DNA from: Mixophyes australis
Lineage: Eukaryota > Chordata > Amphibia > Anura > Limnodynastidae
Assembly: GCA_036250195.1 (NCBI GenBank)
Contig: JAVHZZ010000002.1
Coordinates: forward strand, 273,095,460 to 273,159,459
Length of the DNA stretch: 64,000 bases
Direction of reading: 5' to 3'
Part shown: positions 42,388 to 52,565 of the stretch, one piece after another
How positions within the stretch are numbered: position 1 is the first letter of the stretch
Layout of the letters: every line of letters starts with the position of its first letter
Program-made: the position numbers and the translations under genes
Notes under the pieces: model-generated
What the model was told of the DNA's origin: nothing
Seen by the model: the letters and a program-made list of their open reading frames with translations, nothing else
The model's database searches: none

Positions 42388-42655
42388 CTGTAGAGTTCAT
42401 TGACAGCACATTTACCATAGCTGCCTTATGCCCATTGTTAGTTTGTTTTGTGGGGGGCCCATCAAACCAAGAACTTCAGCCACAAAAATGGTGCTCCTTG
42501 TCGCTGAAGTGCTTGGTTTGTTTAAGTGTGCATGTACTTTTTAAGATCCTTTATAAGGGTGGGTGGGAGGGTCCCAGGGACAATTCCATCTTACACCACT
42601 TTTCCTTTCAGCTACCGGTGTGTGACAATGTTACCTACATGTGCTATAAAAGCTG
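42388..42655 (+). repeat. hAT 3' region, direct repeat copy 1
   Basis: TAGAGTTCATTGACAGCAC, then CTTCAGCCACAAAA, AAGGGTGGGTGGGAG and ATGTGCTAT occur in the same order at 43243-43498. The two copies flank the NSMCE2-like pseudogene. Confidence 0.75.
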
Positions 42656-43233
42656 AAGTTTGTTTTCAATCATCCTTTCAATTGCTTCTCTCTCATACGT
42701 GTGACCACATACTTTGCTTTTTACTGGGTTCACCTTCTCCAACTGTGTTATATGAGTGCTGTGAGTGATGGCGATCTCCTCGTCTCTATCTTCCAAATCT
42801 TCATCTACAGGGGCCAATGACATACCCATTTGTTTTCTCAGGACTCTTAGCTGTTCTTTAAACTGGGCATATTTATTATCCTGCCTCAGGGTCTTCTCTG
42901 TATTATTCTTCTGAAGCACAGTGTATCTCTCGTGTACATGCTCTTTTAAATCCGGTATCTCATCCAGTAGGTCACGTTTTAATAAATACGGTCTCTTCAA
43001 CTGCATCTATATATTGGTTTAAATGTATGTTCAATGCAATGCAATGTGTGTTCCAACATGACGTATTCCATGCTGCCAACATGTTTCGTGTCACAGTCTG
43101 TCTGAAGCAGATATAATGCCACTCCAGTTGTAATATCCATTAATGTGTCTACATAAGTTTGGCAGTTCTTCAGGGATGAGAGGGAGGTATCCAGAGAGGA
43201 GAAGGAAATTAAATATGCAGCACGAGCAGACAT
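42656..43233 (-). pseudogene. NSMCE2: intronless NSMCE2 (MMS21) pseudogene
   Basis: On the reverse strand an ATG at 43233 opens a frame similar to the NSMCE2 N-terminus (ISFSSLDTSLSSLKNCQTY, then a helical region), ending near 42997. A frame change leads to 43006-42656, matching the next part (IPDLKEHVHERY, QFKEQLRVLRKQMG) and the start of the SP-RING (KVCGHTYEREAIERMIENK). NSMCE2 is the SUMO E3 ligase arm of the SMC5/6 complex; its SP-RING binds the SUMO E2. The rest of the SP-RING is absent. Several exons' worth of sequence is joined without introns, so it derives from processed RNA. It is bounded by hAT direct repeats. I identified it from remembered family features. Confidence 0.8.
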
Positions 43234-43242
43234 GGTTTAATA

Positions 43243-43498
43243 ATGTAGAGTTCATTGACAGCACTGTTGGGCTTAAGGCAGCTAAGCTATTGGTAGCTTG
43301 TTTTGTAGGGGCCCAAACAAGCCAAGTACTTCAGCCACAAAAGTGGCACTCCTTGATGCTGGAGTGCTTGCTTTGTTAAACTGTACATGTCCTTTTCAAT
43401 ATCTTACATAAGGGTGGGTGGGAGTATTCCATCTTGACCCACTTTTTTCTGCCACTGCTGTGTGGCAATGTTTCCTAGATGTGCTATGAACTGCCGTG
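43243..43498 (+). repeat. hAT 3' region, direct repeat copy 2
   Basis: Second copy of the segment at 42388-42655, diverged by substitutions and small indels. It starts about 10 bp beyond the ATG side of the pseudogene. Confidence 0.75.
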
Positions 43499-43835
43499 TG
43501 TTTGTGTCATTGTTCTGTCGCTTATCATCCAGCCAGCTCGCTACAGTCTTTGTCCAAAAGTGTATAAAAATAATATTGTGACCTGTGAGGTGGTCAAAAT
43601 TGACTGCAAATGACTGGACATTAGTATTATTAAGGTTAATAAAAATGTAAAAAAAGGGCAAAATTGTATGATTTTAGCATATTTTAGCTATTTTTCTAAA
43701 AAATACAGATCCAGAACCAAAACCAAAACCAAAACACGCAAGTGTGGTTTTGCAAAAACCAAAACCAAAACACGAACTTAATCCAGATACCTAACCAAAA
43801 CCGGGGAGCAGTGAACATTTCTAGTAGAGATAGAT
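43499..43835 (+). repeat. hAT terminal region
   Basis: AT-rich sequence followed by repeats of CCAAAACCAAAA (43700-43800) and an end near AGTAGAGATAG. Such terminal repeats occur in ZBED-type hATs. The exact end was not determined. Confidence 0.45.
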
Positions 43836-43859
43836 ACCTTGGAGTAAACACACTGGGGG

Positions 43860-44331
43860 CAAACCAGCCCCCCTCTCCCCCACTACCCAATACTGATACT
43901 CATGACATCTCTGAAACCCTTAACACTAGATCCTCAATGCTATCAGTTCTATCTGCTACAGAGATGGCCTCTGAGATGTAAAGTATCCTTATGCCTTTCC
44001 AATAGTGCTAGGATTGTTATCTTCGAACAATGGGTCAGCTATACCGACGACCAGTCCCATACCAAACAAAACTTAGTAGACACCCATCCTAAAACTGTAC
44101 AATTGCTGATAGACAAGACTGATAACTTTGAGAATAGGCACCGCAGGCATAACATTCGCTTCACTGGTATCGGTCAAACATGACCAATTAATGAACTTTC
44201 TTTGTGTAGCCATACCTTTGCCACTGGGTATTCTGGCACTAAAAGTGCAGAAATTACCATGGAACAAGGAACTGCCCTGTGTATCAGGTTGCAAGATTAC
44301 AATCATGAATACTAGCACAAAGAAAGAATGA
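43860..44331 (+). pseudogene. L1/Tx1-like LINE ORF1 remnant
   Basis: Translation gives LIDKTDNFENRHRRHNIRFT, which fits the L1 ORF1 motif LEnrsRRnNiRi (start of the RRM-like part), preceded by degraded helical sequence. After a frame change, MNFLCVAIPLPLGILAL continues. ORF1 proteins bind LINE RNA. It is short and broken; pairing with the ORF2 pieces downstream is inferred from order and orientation. Confidence 0.6.
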
Positions 44332-44882
44332 TACACTCACAAAGTATGTATAAGAAAAAAATGTAATAATTAATATGACAATTAAAATACTTAGCTTCGA
44401 TAGCTTGTTAGACACACACGAAATTCCCCAGATTTACAGCATGGAGACCCCACATTCAACAAGCAGATCTGAAGTTGAATCATGCATCTTAGAATACTTT
44501 AATGGAGGAGATCTGGCACAGCCTTCCTGACTCACCAGCGAGGTCTAGAGAAGGTCTGAACTACGCCATCTTATATAATCCTTTTCCTTACACTAAAGTG
44601 AATGCTGATGCAATATGGGCAGTTGATTACAGTATCCTTCTGAGTAAAACAGCTAAATTTGCAAACTGAGAACTTATATCCATATATTGCTTAACAACAA
44701 ACATTACAACAAATACTTAAGAATACACAAATACTCTGTCTGTTTAAAACCAACAGTATACCTTAAGTTGGTAAATAACCATTGTCTGAGCTGAGTTAAA
44801 GGACATAGTCCACTATACTAGGTTTAGGGAAAACATGGCCATAAAAGACAAGTAAATAATGTGCTGAAACATCACAGACTTA
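44332..44882. other. no recognisable feature
   Basis: AT-rich sequence between the ORF1 remnant and a MITE. It could be further LINE sequence, but no motif supports this. Confidence 0.4.
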
Positions 44883-45057
44883 GGGCTAGATTTACTAAGC
44901 TGTGGGTTTGAAAAAGTGGGGATGTTGCCTATAGCAACCAATCAGATTCTAGCTTTCATTTATTTAGAACCTTCTACAAAATGATAGCTAGAATCTGATT
45001 GGTTGCTATAGGCAACATCCCCACTTTTTCAAACCCACAGCTTAGTAAATCTAGCCC
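44883..45057. mobile_element. Harbinger-like MITE with TTA duplication
   Basis: A 175-bp hairpin, GGGCTAGATTTACTAAGCTG on the left and CAGCTTAGTAAATCTAGCCC on the right, flanked by TTA (44880-44882 and 45058-45060). The inner arms (TAGCAACCAATCAGATTCTA) match those of the MITE at 62752-62926, so both are one family. Confidence 0.9.
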
Positions 45058-45112
45058 TTAGTATCTGTCATAAAAGACACATAGAAATCAATGATAGACT
45101 GCATCTTGTTTC

Positions 45113-45828
45113 TGTTAATAGCAGCGGAGGTGCCCAGCAGCCGCGACTCTCTCACAGGCGCCCCGGCCGTCGCTATGACGACCGGGATGTCACTTCCGGG
45201 GTTCGTCCCGGCCGTTGCCTAGGCAACGGTCGGGACGCTGTAACAGTAAGCGCCACGTCCCGGCAACAGGAGGCAGCCGGGGGCGCGTGCGCAAGTAACC
45301 CTCTAGTCTGTGGATAATTAATGCTCCCTTTAATTAGGCACAGCCTGGGGGTGATTATCAGAGCTAGGCTCTGATTGGCCACAGTCAGTATTTAAGGCAG
45401 GGAGGGTTTAGCCTCCCTGCCGATTATAGCTTCCAGATTTCTGTTTGCTACCTGCTGTTGTGCTTTTGGTGTAAAACCTTTGGACTTTCGTTTGCCGTGT
45501 ATGACCCCTGCCTGTACCTTGGATTTGCCTTTTTGCCTGTGCCCTTGACCTTCTGGCCTGAACCTTGAATACTGCTGATTTGCTCACTACCGACCCTTGG
45601 CGTGTTTTCTGACTATTCTACTAAGCAAGTGACTCCTGATCTCGGCTTGTTCTCTGGATACGCTGTCTGCCATAACTCTGTTCCTGGGTTCTCCACAGTC
45701 GGTACACATCTCACGACCCTCCGTTTGTCTGCAGCCAAGTCTGTCCCCACCACTAGGGGCAACAAGGAACACCAGTCTTTCGGAGCAGACTCCGGGTTTT
45801 GTTGTACTGGCTGGAGGGGTTCCTAACA
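45113..45828 (+). mobile_element. solo LTR with perfect 5-bp TSD
   Basis: A 716-bp segment from TGTTAATAGCAGC to GGGTTCCTAACA, flanked by GTTTC at 45108-45112 and 45829-45833. A TATTTAAGG box is near 45390. The box and following GGGAGGGTTTAGCCTCCCTG are shared with the LTRs of the chromovirus at 54849-58410, so this is a related chromovirus LTR. Confidence 0.88.
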
Positions 45829-45833
45829 GTTTC

Positions 45834-46163
45834 ATAATAAAAGGAAAATGCCATACTGCTACAGCCCTGTTTCACCATAACTTTCTAATCTTTTTAATCT
45901 AATTAGACCCGTTTTATGCCTTTTGCAGAATTGGCCTGAATTCCAGGGTATAACTGTTGGTACAAAAAACAAATCAAAATCTCAGCATTTGCTGAGATGT
46001 ACTGCTTTACATAGCTAACTAGCAACATACACTACAATACTGGAGCGAATTGAGGAATTTGGCCTGGTATCTGATTTTACGATGAACATGGACAAATCCA
46101 CAGCCCTATACCTTAAAGCCGGTGTGAGTTGTCCCTCCTGGGCAGGTCAACTGGGTACACTGA
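45834..46163 (+). pseudogene. L1/Tx1-like LINE ORF2, reverse transcriptase fragment
   Basis: Readable as FQGITVGTKNKSKSQ, then KISAFAEMYCF, where a LINE would have the FADD catalytic motif, then TTILERIEEFGLVSDF and MDKSTALYL, the usual region after it. The catalytic Asp pair has decayed. The gene is cut at 46163 by sushi copy B, with a TSD (ACTGA), and resumes at 54578. Confidence 0.72.
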
Positions 46164-46291
46164 TGTCACTCACCGGACCGTGAGTGCCTCTTCTCGGACA
46201 TTTAGGAACCGTGGCCGTCCTCCATCCTGAGGGTCTGCGCATGCGCAGCCCTTTCCTATACTTCAGTGTATGTCCCTTTAACTCAATTGGC

Positions 46292-46350
46292 AGATCAGGC
46301 AACACTCCCTATATTAAGCACCTGTGGTCAACACCACGTTGCCTGATCTA
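46292..46350 (+). promoter_or_regulatory. LTR core promoter with self-primer sequence
   Basis: TATATTAA at 46310, then GCCTGATCT (46341-46349) 31 bp downstream, complementary over 9 nt to AGATCAGGC (48246-48254) next to the LTR. The 12-bp inverted repeat around the box (46292-46303, 46338-46349) is kept. Confidence 0.65.
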
Positions 46351-47769
46351 GGAGTCTCATTCTCCATGAGTCTCTGAAGGTGTTCCTGTATTCCTCGTGT
46401 ATTCAGCGCTGCTGATTCCTGTGGTTTCCAAACCACTTCTATCTCTGTGGTTTCCAAACCACTTCTACTACTGTGGTTCCCATACCACTTCTACCATCAA
46501 CTGTATCATCGTGACTGTTTGCTGATTCCTATCCGCTGCCTCCGTGCACTACAGTCTTCTAAAACACTTCAACGCTATTGTTATCATTGTGGCTGTTTGC
46601 TGATTCCTATCTGCTGCCTCCGTGCACTCCAGCCTTCACTTCACATCCACTCACCTGATCATCATCAAGTTCCTGAGCTGATTCCTATCCGCTGCTTCCG
46701 TGCACTACAGTCTCCAGCTTGCAACTCGCCTGTGTTCATCATCGTGACTGTTAGCTGATTCCTATCCGCTGCCTCCGTGCACTACAGTCTCCAGCTTGCA
46801 ACTCGCCTGTGTTCATCATCGTGACTGTTAGCTGATTCCTATCCGCTGCCTCCGTGCACTACAGTCTCCAGCTTGCAACTCGCCTGTGTTCATCATCGTG
46901 ACTGTTAGCTGATTCCTATCCGCTGCCTCCGTGCACTACAGTCTCCAGCTTGCAACTCGCCTGTGTTCATCATCGTGACTGTTAGCTGATTCCTATCCGC
47001 TGCCCCTGTGCATTGCCGCCTCATCTCAGCTCTCCTGTGTTTCCAGTCTACTGCTCACGTTGCCATCTGCTACACTTCTGGATCTACAGCTCCTGGTCTA
47101 CTCTGCCATCCCGTGTTCCATCACTGTGGGTCCTGTTGGTTGCCCCTGGTTACCTCCGTGGGCGCAGAGTCCTGCTGCTGCCGTCAGCGCTATCGTCCAT
47201 CTCCTGCTGATCCGCTCTCCACGCCTTCACGTGTCTCGCTGGTCTCTACCCTCCTGTCAGCATTGGATTCGTATCTCAACTACTACCCCTCTGCTGGATC
47301 ATCTCCATTCTCCTGGGTCCTCTATGAGTCCAGTTCCACGTGTTACTGATTCCTGTGGATTCGTGTCCCTGTTGGTTTACTTACCTGTGCGCTGCACCTA
47401 CTAGACCACGGCCTCATCCATCCAGGGACTTCTCATCCAGTCGGCCTCCTGCCGCTCAGGTATCGCTGCACTCCTATCTACTGCCTGCTTCTGAACCACG
47501 GTATGCATACTTCTCATTGACTGTGCTGGTGTATTGCATATCTTGCTGGACTGTGTTTGGTTCTCTCTGGAGTCTGCTATCCGCTGAGTCTTTTGCCATC
47601 ATTGACTGTGTTATCTTGTGCTGGACTATTTCAAGTGACTTTCTAGATTTGCAGACCTGCTCAGTCATTTATATATATATATTGTGCATATTACTGTGGA
47701 TCGTGTATAAGGTGCCTGTGTATATCCTGTGTTGCAGTCTCTCCCCATGCACCTCCTCACATATATATT

Positions 47770-48027
47770 CAGTGGTACAACTTGCTCATGACAGACCACT
47801 GATCCCTGTTTCCTGTATCACCTGTTCCAGTATCCTCTCACATAGCAGTGGTACAACTTGCTACCGCAGACCACTGACTACCCGGATACCTCCACTTGGA
47901 TTCCATTCCTTCACTCAGACAGCGGTACAACTTGCTATCCGCAGACCGCTGACTCTCATCACCTCCTTCTCTGTTGGACATTCCTCCTCACTATAGCCGT
48001 GGTACAACTTGCTATCGCAGACCACTG
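47770..48027 (+). repeat. TACAACTTGCT hairpin array of copy B
   Basis: Four units at 47770-47801, 47846-47876, 47920-47951 and 47997-48027, in the same order as in copy A. The third again has CAGCGG paired with CCGCTG. The fourth has one stem mismatch (CCGTGG against CCACTG). Confidence 0.6.
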
Positions 48028-48242
48028 ACTATCTTCACGTGCCCTTGTCCATACAGTTCCTCGTGTACTATTACCTCCATATTACCAGTGCTGCTAGTCA
48101 TAGACTTTCCTGAGCATCTCATCAGTTACCATTTCCTGTTCCGTGATCACCCAGCTACCAGAGTACCCTATCACCATCTACATTGCTCTGGTAAGCCTAC
48201 CACCTGGTGATCCCTGGGTAAAGACTCCTAGTGCCCGTGACA

Positions 48243-48255
48243 GTAAGATCAGGCC
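48243..48255 (+). promoter_or_regulatory. predicted self-priming binding site
   Basis: GTAAGATCAGGCC between the LTR end and the gag ATG at 48256, identical to copy A. Confidence 0.6.
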
Positions 48256-49188
48256 ATGACAGACCCAGATACGGAACCTACTGCCAAAGAGATGCTGCAG
48301 CATCTGGTTAGCCGTGTGGAGCAACAGGATGCCCGCCAACAGCTGTTACTTCAGTGTTATCAGTCATTAACCTCCCAAGGAACATCTGGACAGACTGTGA
48401 CAGCTACTACTGAGGCTCCTGTGCTTTCCTCCGTTTCCCCATTGCCATCCCAGGTGTCTACAGCTTCCACGCTTCACCTGCCTACTCCGTCAAAGTACGA
48501 TGGAGACCCCAAAACTTGTAGGGGTTTCCTCAACCAATGTTCAGTCCATTTTGAGCTCCAACCTCAAAATTTTTCTACCCATCGTTCCAGAGTGGCCTAT
48601 CTTATCTCTTTGTTTTCAGGACAAGCCCTGGCTTGGGCCTCCCCTCTGTGGGAGAGAAACGATCCAATACTACAAGATAGTGCCAAATTCATTTCTACAT
48701 TCCGAAGTGTGTTCGATGAACCAGGTCGTGTGACCTCCGCTGCTTCCAGCATCCTCCGTCTGCGACAAGGATCTCATACAGTAGGCCAGTACGTCATTCA
48801 ATTTAGGATCTTAGCCTCTGAACTTCAGTGGAACACTGAAGCCCTAGTTGCCGCCTTCTGGCAGGGGCTCTCCGATAAAATTAAAGATGCACTGACTACT
48901 CAGGAGCTTCCTTCGTCACTTGAGGATTTGATCTCTCTATGCCATCGTGTTGATATGAGATTTCGTGAAAGAGAGGCTGAGAAAACGACTTCTGCTAAAA
49001 CACCTCTTCGTTCTAACCCTCAATTTCGTCCAGTGTCACCCACTGTGATTCCCATGGAGATAGGACGTTCCAAATTATCTTCTGAGGAGAGGAAACGAAG
49101 AGTCAAGAATAGACTTTGTATCTATTGTGCTGATTCCACTCATGTTCTCAGCTCCTGCCCTAAGAGGTCGGGAAATGCCAGGCCCTAA
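48256..49188 (+). CDS. gag: Gag of sushi-type element, copy B
   Basis: An open 310-residue frame, same length as copy A, starting with the first ATG after the LTR. N-terminal coiled coil (about residues 10-40), a Ser/Thr/Pro-rich linker, capsid-like domain (about 75-230, KYDGDP, FSGQALAWASPLWE, FWQGLSDKIKDAL), a basic stretch (EERKRRVKNR) and a CCHC knuckle (CIYCADSTHVLSSC). It is related to the Gag that gave rise to mammalian PEG10 and RTL1. It assembles particles and binds RNA. The end overlaps the frameshift signal. No damage was seen; differences from copy A are mostly conservative. Confidence 0.93.
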   Translation: MTDPDTEPTAKEMLQHLVSRVEQQDARQQLLLQCYQSLTSQGTSGQTVTATTEAPVLSSVSPLPSQVSTASTLHLPTPSKYDGDPKTCRGFLNQCSVHFELQPQNFSTHRSRVAYLISLFSGQALAWASPLWERNDPILQDSAKFISTFRSVFDEPGRVTSAASSILRLRQGSHTVGQYVIQFRILASELQWNTEALVAAFWQGLSDKIKDALTTQELPSSLEDLISLCHRVDMRFREREAEKTTSAKTPLRSNPQFRPVSPTVIPMEIGRSKLSSEERKRRVKNRLCIYCADSTHVLSSCPKRSGNARP

Positions 49189-49231
49189 CTAGTTCTGGAG
49201 AGGTGAAGTTAGGGTCCCTGGAGTCCTCTCT
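49170..49231 (+). promoter_or_regulatory. -1 ribosomal frameshift site with predicted pseudoknot
   Basis: GGGAAAT at 49170-49176 in the correct phase, a 6-nt spacer, stem 1 CCCTAAC/GTTAGGG (49183-49189, 49208-49214), stem 2 GGAGAGG/CCTCTCT (49197-49203, 49225-49231; the last pair is G-U). The upstream stop in the pol frame is at 49161-49163, so pol must be entered here or by an internal start. Confidence 0.75.
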
Positions 49232-52200
49232 ATCTTCTATGAAATCCAAAATCTGCGCTTTTGATGTTATAATTTCCTTTGCTACTAAAACCTTTGAGTC
49301 ACAGGCATTGATTGATTTCGGAGCAGCAGGAAATTTCATTTCCAAATCATTAGTAAAGCAATGGTCTCTACCAGTGATTACCTTAAAAACACCCATTACT
49401 GTGACGGCTATCGATGGATCACGTCTCATCAACGGTCTCATCACCCAGAGTACGTCTCCAGTAACCCTTCAGATTGGTGCCCTGCATCATGAAGAAATAT
49501 CGTTTTTAATCCTTCCTGTTACGACAAGTCCGATTGTCTTAGGCCTTCCATGGCTTCAGTGTCACTCTCCCCAGATTGACTGGCGCACCCCTCAAGTCAC
49601 GTCTTGGGGGTCTGAATGTCACCATCATTGCCTTTCCCAAGTCATTCCTCTCAAAGTACAGCAATCTTCCATCTCATCTACCTCATCGGGACTCCCTCCT
49701 CAATATGCTTCATTTACCGATGTTTTTGATAAAGCTCAGTCTGAACGTCTTCCTCCTCATCGTTCTTGGGATTGTCCGATCGACCTTCTTCCTGGCAAGA
49801 CTCCCCCCAGGGGCCGGGTCTATCCACTCTCGTTACCTGAGACTCAAGCTACTTCTGAGTATATACAGGAGAACCTCCAGCGTGGGTTCATTCGACCTTC
49901 CACCTCGCCCGCTGGAGCTGGGTTCTTCTTCGTCAAAAAGAAGGATGGATCATTACGCCCTTGCATAGATTTTCGTGGACTCAATGCCATTACTATCAAG
50001 AATCGGTATCCCATTCCGTTGATCACTGAGCTATTCGATCGCATCAAGGGAGCCCGCATCTTTACTAAGTTGGATCTTCGTGGTGCCTATAATTTAATCA
50101 GAATCCGCTCCGGTGACGAATGGAAGACAGCGTTTAACACCAGAGACGGGCATTACGAATATCTGGTAATGCCTTTCGGGCTGTGTAATGCCCCCGCTGT
50201 TTTTCAAGGCTTCATCAATGAGATCTTTCGGGACTTATTATATGTATGTGTCGTCGTCTACCTGGACGACATACTGATCTTTTCACAGGACCTGCCTTCT
50301 CATCACCTACATGTGGCAGAAGTCCTCTCCAGACTACGGAAAAATTCATTGTTCTGTAAATTAGAAAAATGTTCATTCGAATTACCCCAGATTCCATTCT
50401 TGGGGTATATAGTTTCCGGAGTTGGCCTGAAGATGGATCCAGACAAAGTGAGTGCTGTACTACATTGGCCCCAGCCAACTACTCTTCGTGCTATCCAGCG
50501 TTTTTTAGGTTTTGCCAATTACTATAGACGCTTCATTCAAGACTTTTCCTCCATTGCATCTCCTATAGTGGCCCTGACTCGAAAAGGGGCTAATCCTAAG
50601 CAATGGTCACCTGAGGCTCTTCAAGCCTTTCAAACACTAAAAGAGTCCTTCTCTTCGGCTCCAATCCTTCGACAGCCTGATGTGACACTCCCCTTCTTTC
50701 TAGAAGTAGATGCCTCTAATGTGGGCTTAGGAGCTATTCTCTCCCAACGCTCGGAACAGCAAAAGTTCCATCCTTGTGCCTTCTATTCTCGGGGTCTCCT
50801 GCCCGCAGAGAAGAATTATACCATCGGGGACAAGGAATTACTGGCTATCAAAGCCGCATTAGAGGAATGGAGATACTTATTGGAGGGAGCTCGCCATCCG
50901 GTGACGATCTTCACGGATCATAAGAACTTGTCATATCTCCAGTCTGCCCAATGCTTGAACCCTCGTCAAGCAAGATGGTCTCTTTTCTTTTCCCGTTTTG
51001 AATTAATAATTACCTTCAAACCAGCTGCCAAGAACAAAAAAGCTGATGCTTTATCTAGAGCCTTTGTGACGTCTTCTGATATAGAAGAGGGTTCCAACCA
51101 TACTATTCTAGATCCCAAATGTATCTCACTGGCTGCTTCATCCACCAAAACGCTACCATTTGGGAAGACCCTCGTGCCTCCTACTCTAAGGAGGAAAATC
51201 CTCTCGTGGTTCCATGCCTCTCGTTTTTCTGGACACGCCGGTGAACACAAGACCTTTGAGATCCTCTCTCGAAGTTACTGGTGGCCTTCAATGAGGAGAG
51301 ACGTCAAAGAGTTCATTGCTTCCTGTGAACTATGTTCTCAGTTCAAATCCTCCCGTAGAACTCCAGCAGGGTTGCTACGACCACTACCCATTCCGTCCAA
51401 ACCATGGACCCATATTAGTATGGATTTCGTTACTGACTTACCACCTAGTAAGAATCATAACACTATTTGGGTGGTGGTGGACAGATTTTCGAAGATGGCT
51501 CATTTCATCCCTCTGCCTGGTTTGCCTTCCTCGTCCATCCTGGCTGAACATTTCATTAAAGAGATCTTCCGTATCCATGGATGTCCGTCTGAGATTGTGT
51601 CTGATAGAGGAGTACAATTCGTTTCCAGATTCTGGCGAGCCCTTTGTAAAACCTTGGGCATACGATTAGCACTCTCATCTTCTTACCATCCGCAATCTAA
51701 CGGACAAACTGAACGTGTCAATCAAGATCTTGAGACTTTTATAAGAATGTTTTCATCAGCCAATCAAGACAACTGGGTAGAGTTGCTTCCTTGGGCTGAA
51801 TTCGCCCATAACAACATGTACCATGAGTCATCATCCAAAACTCCATTTTTTGTGGTCTACGGTCACCATCCGTCTTTTCCGGAATTTCCTGCCCTCCCGC
51901 CCACCCAAGTTCCTGCGGTGGAAACTGTTTGTCAGACCTTTAAAAATATCTGGTCTCAGGTCAAAACCTGTTTAAAGAAGACATCTATCAAATACAAATC
52001 TTTCGCAGATAAGAAGAGGCGGGCTATTCCTCCACTAAAAATTGGAGATCGTGTCTGGTTATCCACCAAAAATATTCGTTTGAAGGTTCCATCCATGAAA
52101 TTCGCCCCTCGTTTTATTGGTCCATATAGGATCATTCAAGTAATCAATCCAGTATGTGTGAAACTTCTTCTTCCTAAGAATCTTCGGATTTCTAATGCCT

Positions 52201-52565
52201 TCCACGTATCCTTGCTCAAACCTCTGATTATCAACCGTTTCTCAACTCCTCCCTCAGCTCCGCAGCCAGTTCAAGTCCATCAGGAGGAGGATTTCGAGAT
52301 TACTGAGGTGCTAGACGCAAAAATTTCGCGAGGAGGTCTTCATTTCCTCGTTCATTGGAAGGGCTTTGGTCCTGAGGAGCGCTCTTGGATCAAGGCTGAA
52401 GATCTTAATGCTCCTGCTCTTTTGAAGAAGTTTTATGCCAAAAATCCGGACAAGCCCGGTTCCAGGCGTTCTGTGCCCACCTTTAAAAGGGGGGGTACTG
52501 TCACTCACCGGACCGTGAGTGCCTCTTCTCGGACATTTAGGAACCGTGGCCGTCCTCCATCCTGA
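49173..52565 (+). CDS. pol: Pol polyprotein of copy B
   Basis: One open frame of about 1130 residues in the -1 frame relative to gag. Order: aspartic protease (LIDFGAAGNFIS; the usual DSG/DTG is DFG), reverse transcriptase (FTKLDLRGAYN, VMPFGLCNAP, YLDDILIFS), RNase H (FLEVDASNVG, KELLAIKAALEEW, FTDHKNL), integrase zinc head (HAGEHKT...CELC), DDE core (SMDFVTDLP, VSDRGVQF, NGQTERVNQ), a GPY/F-like module (FAPRFIGPYRI) and a chromodomain (FLVHWKGFGPEERSW) near the C-terminus. It makes and integrates the DNA copy. The frame ends 67 nt inside the 3' LTR. Only the protease serine change looks damaging. Confidence 0.95.
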   Translation, partial: KCQALTSSGEVKLGSLESSLSSMKSKICAFDVIISFATKTFESQALIDFGAAGNFISKSLVKQWSLPVITLKTPITVTAIDGSRLINGLITQSTSPVTLQIGALHHEEISFLILPVTTSPIVLGLPWLQCHSPQIDWRTPQVTSWGSECHHHCLSQVIPLKVQQSSISSTSSGLPPQYASFTDVFDKAQSERLPPHRSWDCPIDLLPGKTPPRGRVYPLSLPETQATSEYIQENLQRGFIRPSTSPAGAGFFFVKKKDGSLRPCIDFRGLNAITIKNRYPIPLITELFDRIKGARIFTKLDLRGAYNLIRIRSGDEWKTAFNTRDGHYEYLVMPFGLCNAPAVFQGFINEIFRDLLYVCVVVYLDDILIFSQDLPSHHLHVAEVLSRLRKNSLFCKLEKCSFELPQIPFLGYIVSGVGLKMDPDKVSAVLHWPQPTTLRAIQRFLGFANYYRRFIQDFSSIASPIVALTRKGANPKQWSPEALQAFQTLKESFSSAPILRQPDVTLPFFLEVDASNVGLGAILSQRSEQQKFHPCAFYSRGLLPAEKNYTIGDKELLAIKAALEEWRYLLEGARHPVTIFTDHKNLSYLQSAQCLNPRQARWSLFFSRFELIITFKPAAKNKKADALSRAFVTSSDIEEGSNHTILDPKCISLAASSTKTLPFGKTLVPPTLRRKILSWFHASRFSGHAGEHKTFEILSRSYWWPSMRRDVKEFIASCELCSQFKSSRRTPAGLLRPLPIPSKPWTHISMDFVTDLPPSKNHNTIWVVVDRFSKMAHFIPLPGLPSSSILAEHFIKEIFRIHGCPSEIVSDRGVQFVSRFWRALCKTLGIRLALSSSYHPQSNGQTERVNQDLETFIRMFSSANQDNWVELLPWAEFAHNNMYHESSSKTPFFVVYGHHPSFPEFPALPPTQVPAVETVCQTFKNIWSQVKTCLKKTSIKYKSFADKKRRAIPPLKIGDRVWLSTKNIRLKVPSMKFAPRFIGPYRIIQVINPVCVKLLLPKNLRISNAFHVSLLKPLIINRFSTPPSAPQPVQVHQEEDFEITEVLDAKISRGGLHFLVHWKGFGPEERSWIKAEDLNAPALLKKFYAKNPDKPGSRRSVPTFKRGGTVTHRTVSASSRTFRNRGRPPS
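52483..52498 (+). promoter_or_regulatory. polypurine tract
   Basis: AAAAGGGGGGGTAC directly before the 3' LTR start at 52499, identical to copy A. Confidence 0.85.

Larger units (their letters stand above)
46164..48242 (+). repeat. 5' LTR of copy B (2079 bp)
   Basis: Same plan as copy A LTRs but 140 bp longer, mainly from tandem copies of a 77-bp unit (CTCCAGCTTGCAACTCGCCT to GACTGTTAGCTGATTCC) at about 46700-47000, nearly identical to one another. It carries the TATA box, self-primer sequence and TACAACTTGCT hairpins. Confidence 0.95.

Noticed and set aside
47340..47996. 218-residue open frame in the copy B LTR
   Set aside because: Same low-complexity, hydrophobic, Ser/Cys-rich translation; it ends in the hairpin array and no domain is recognised.
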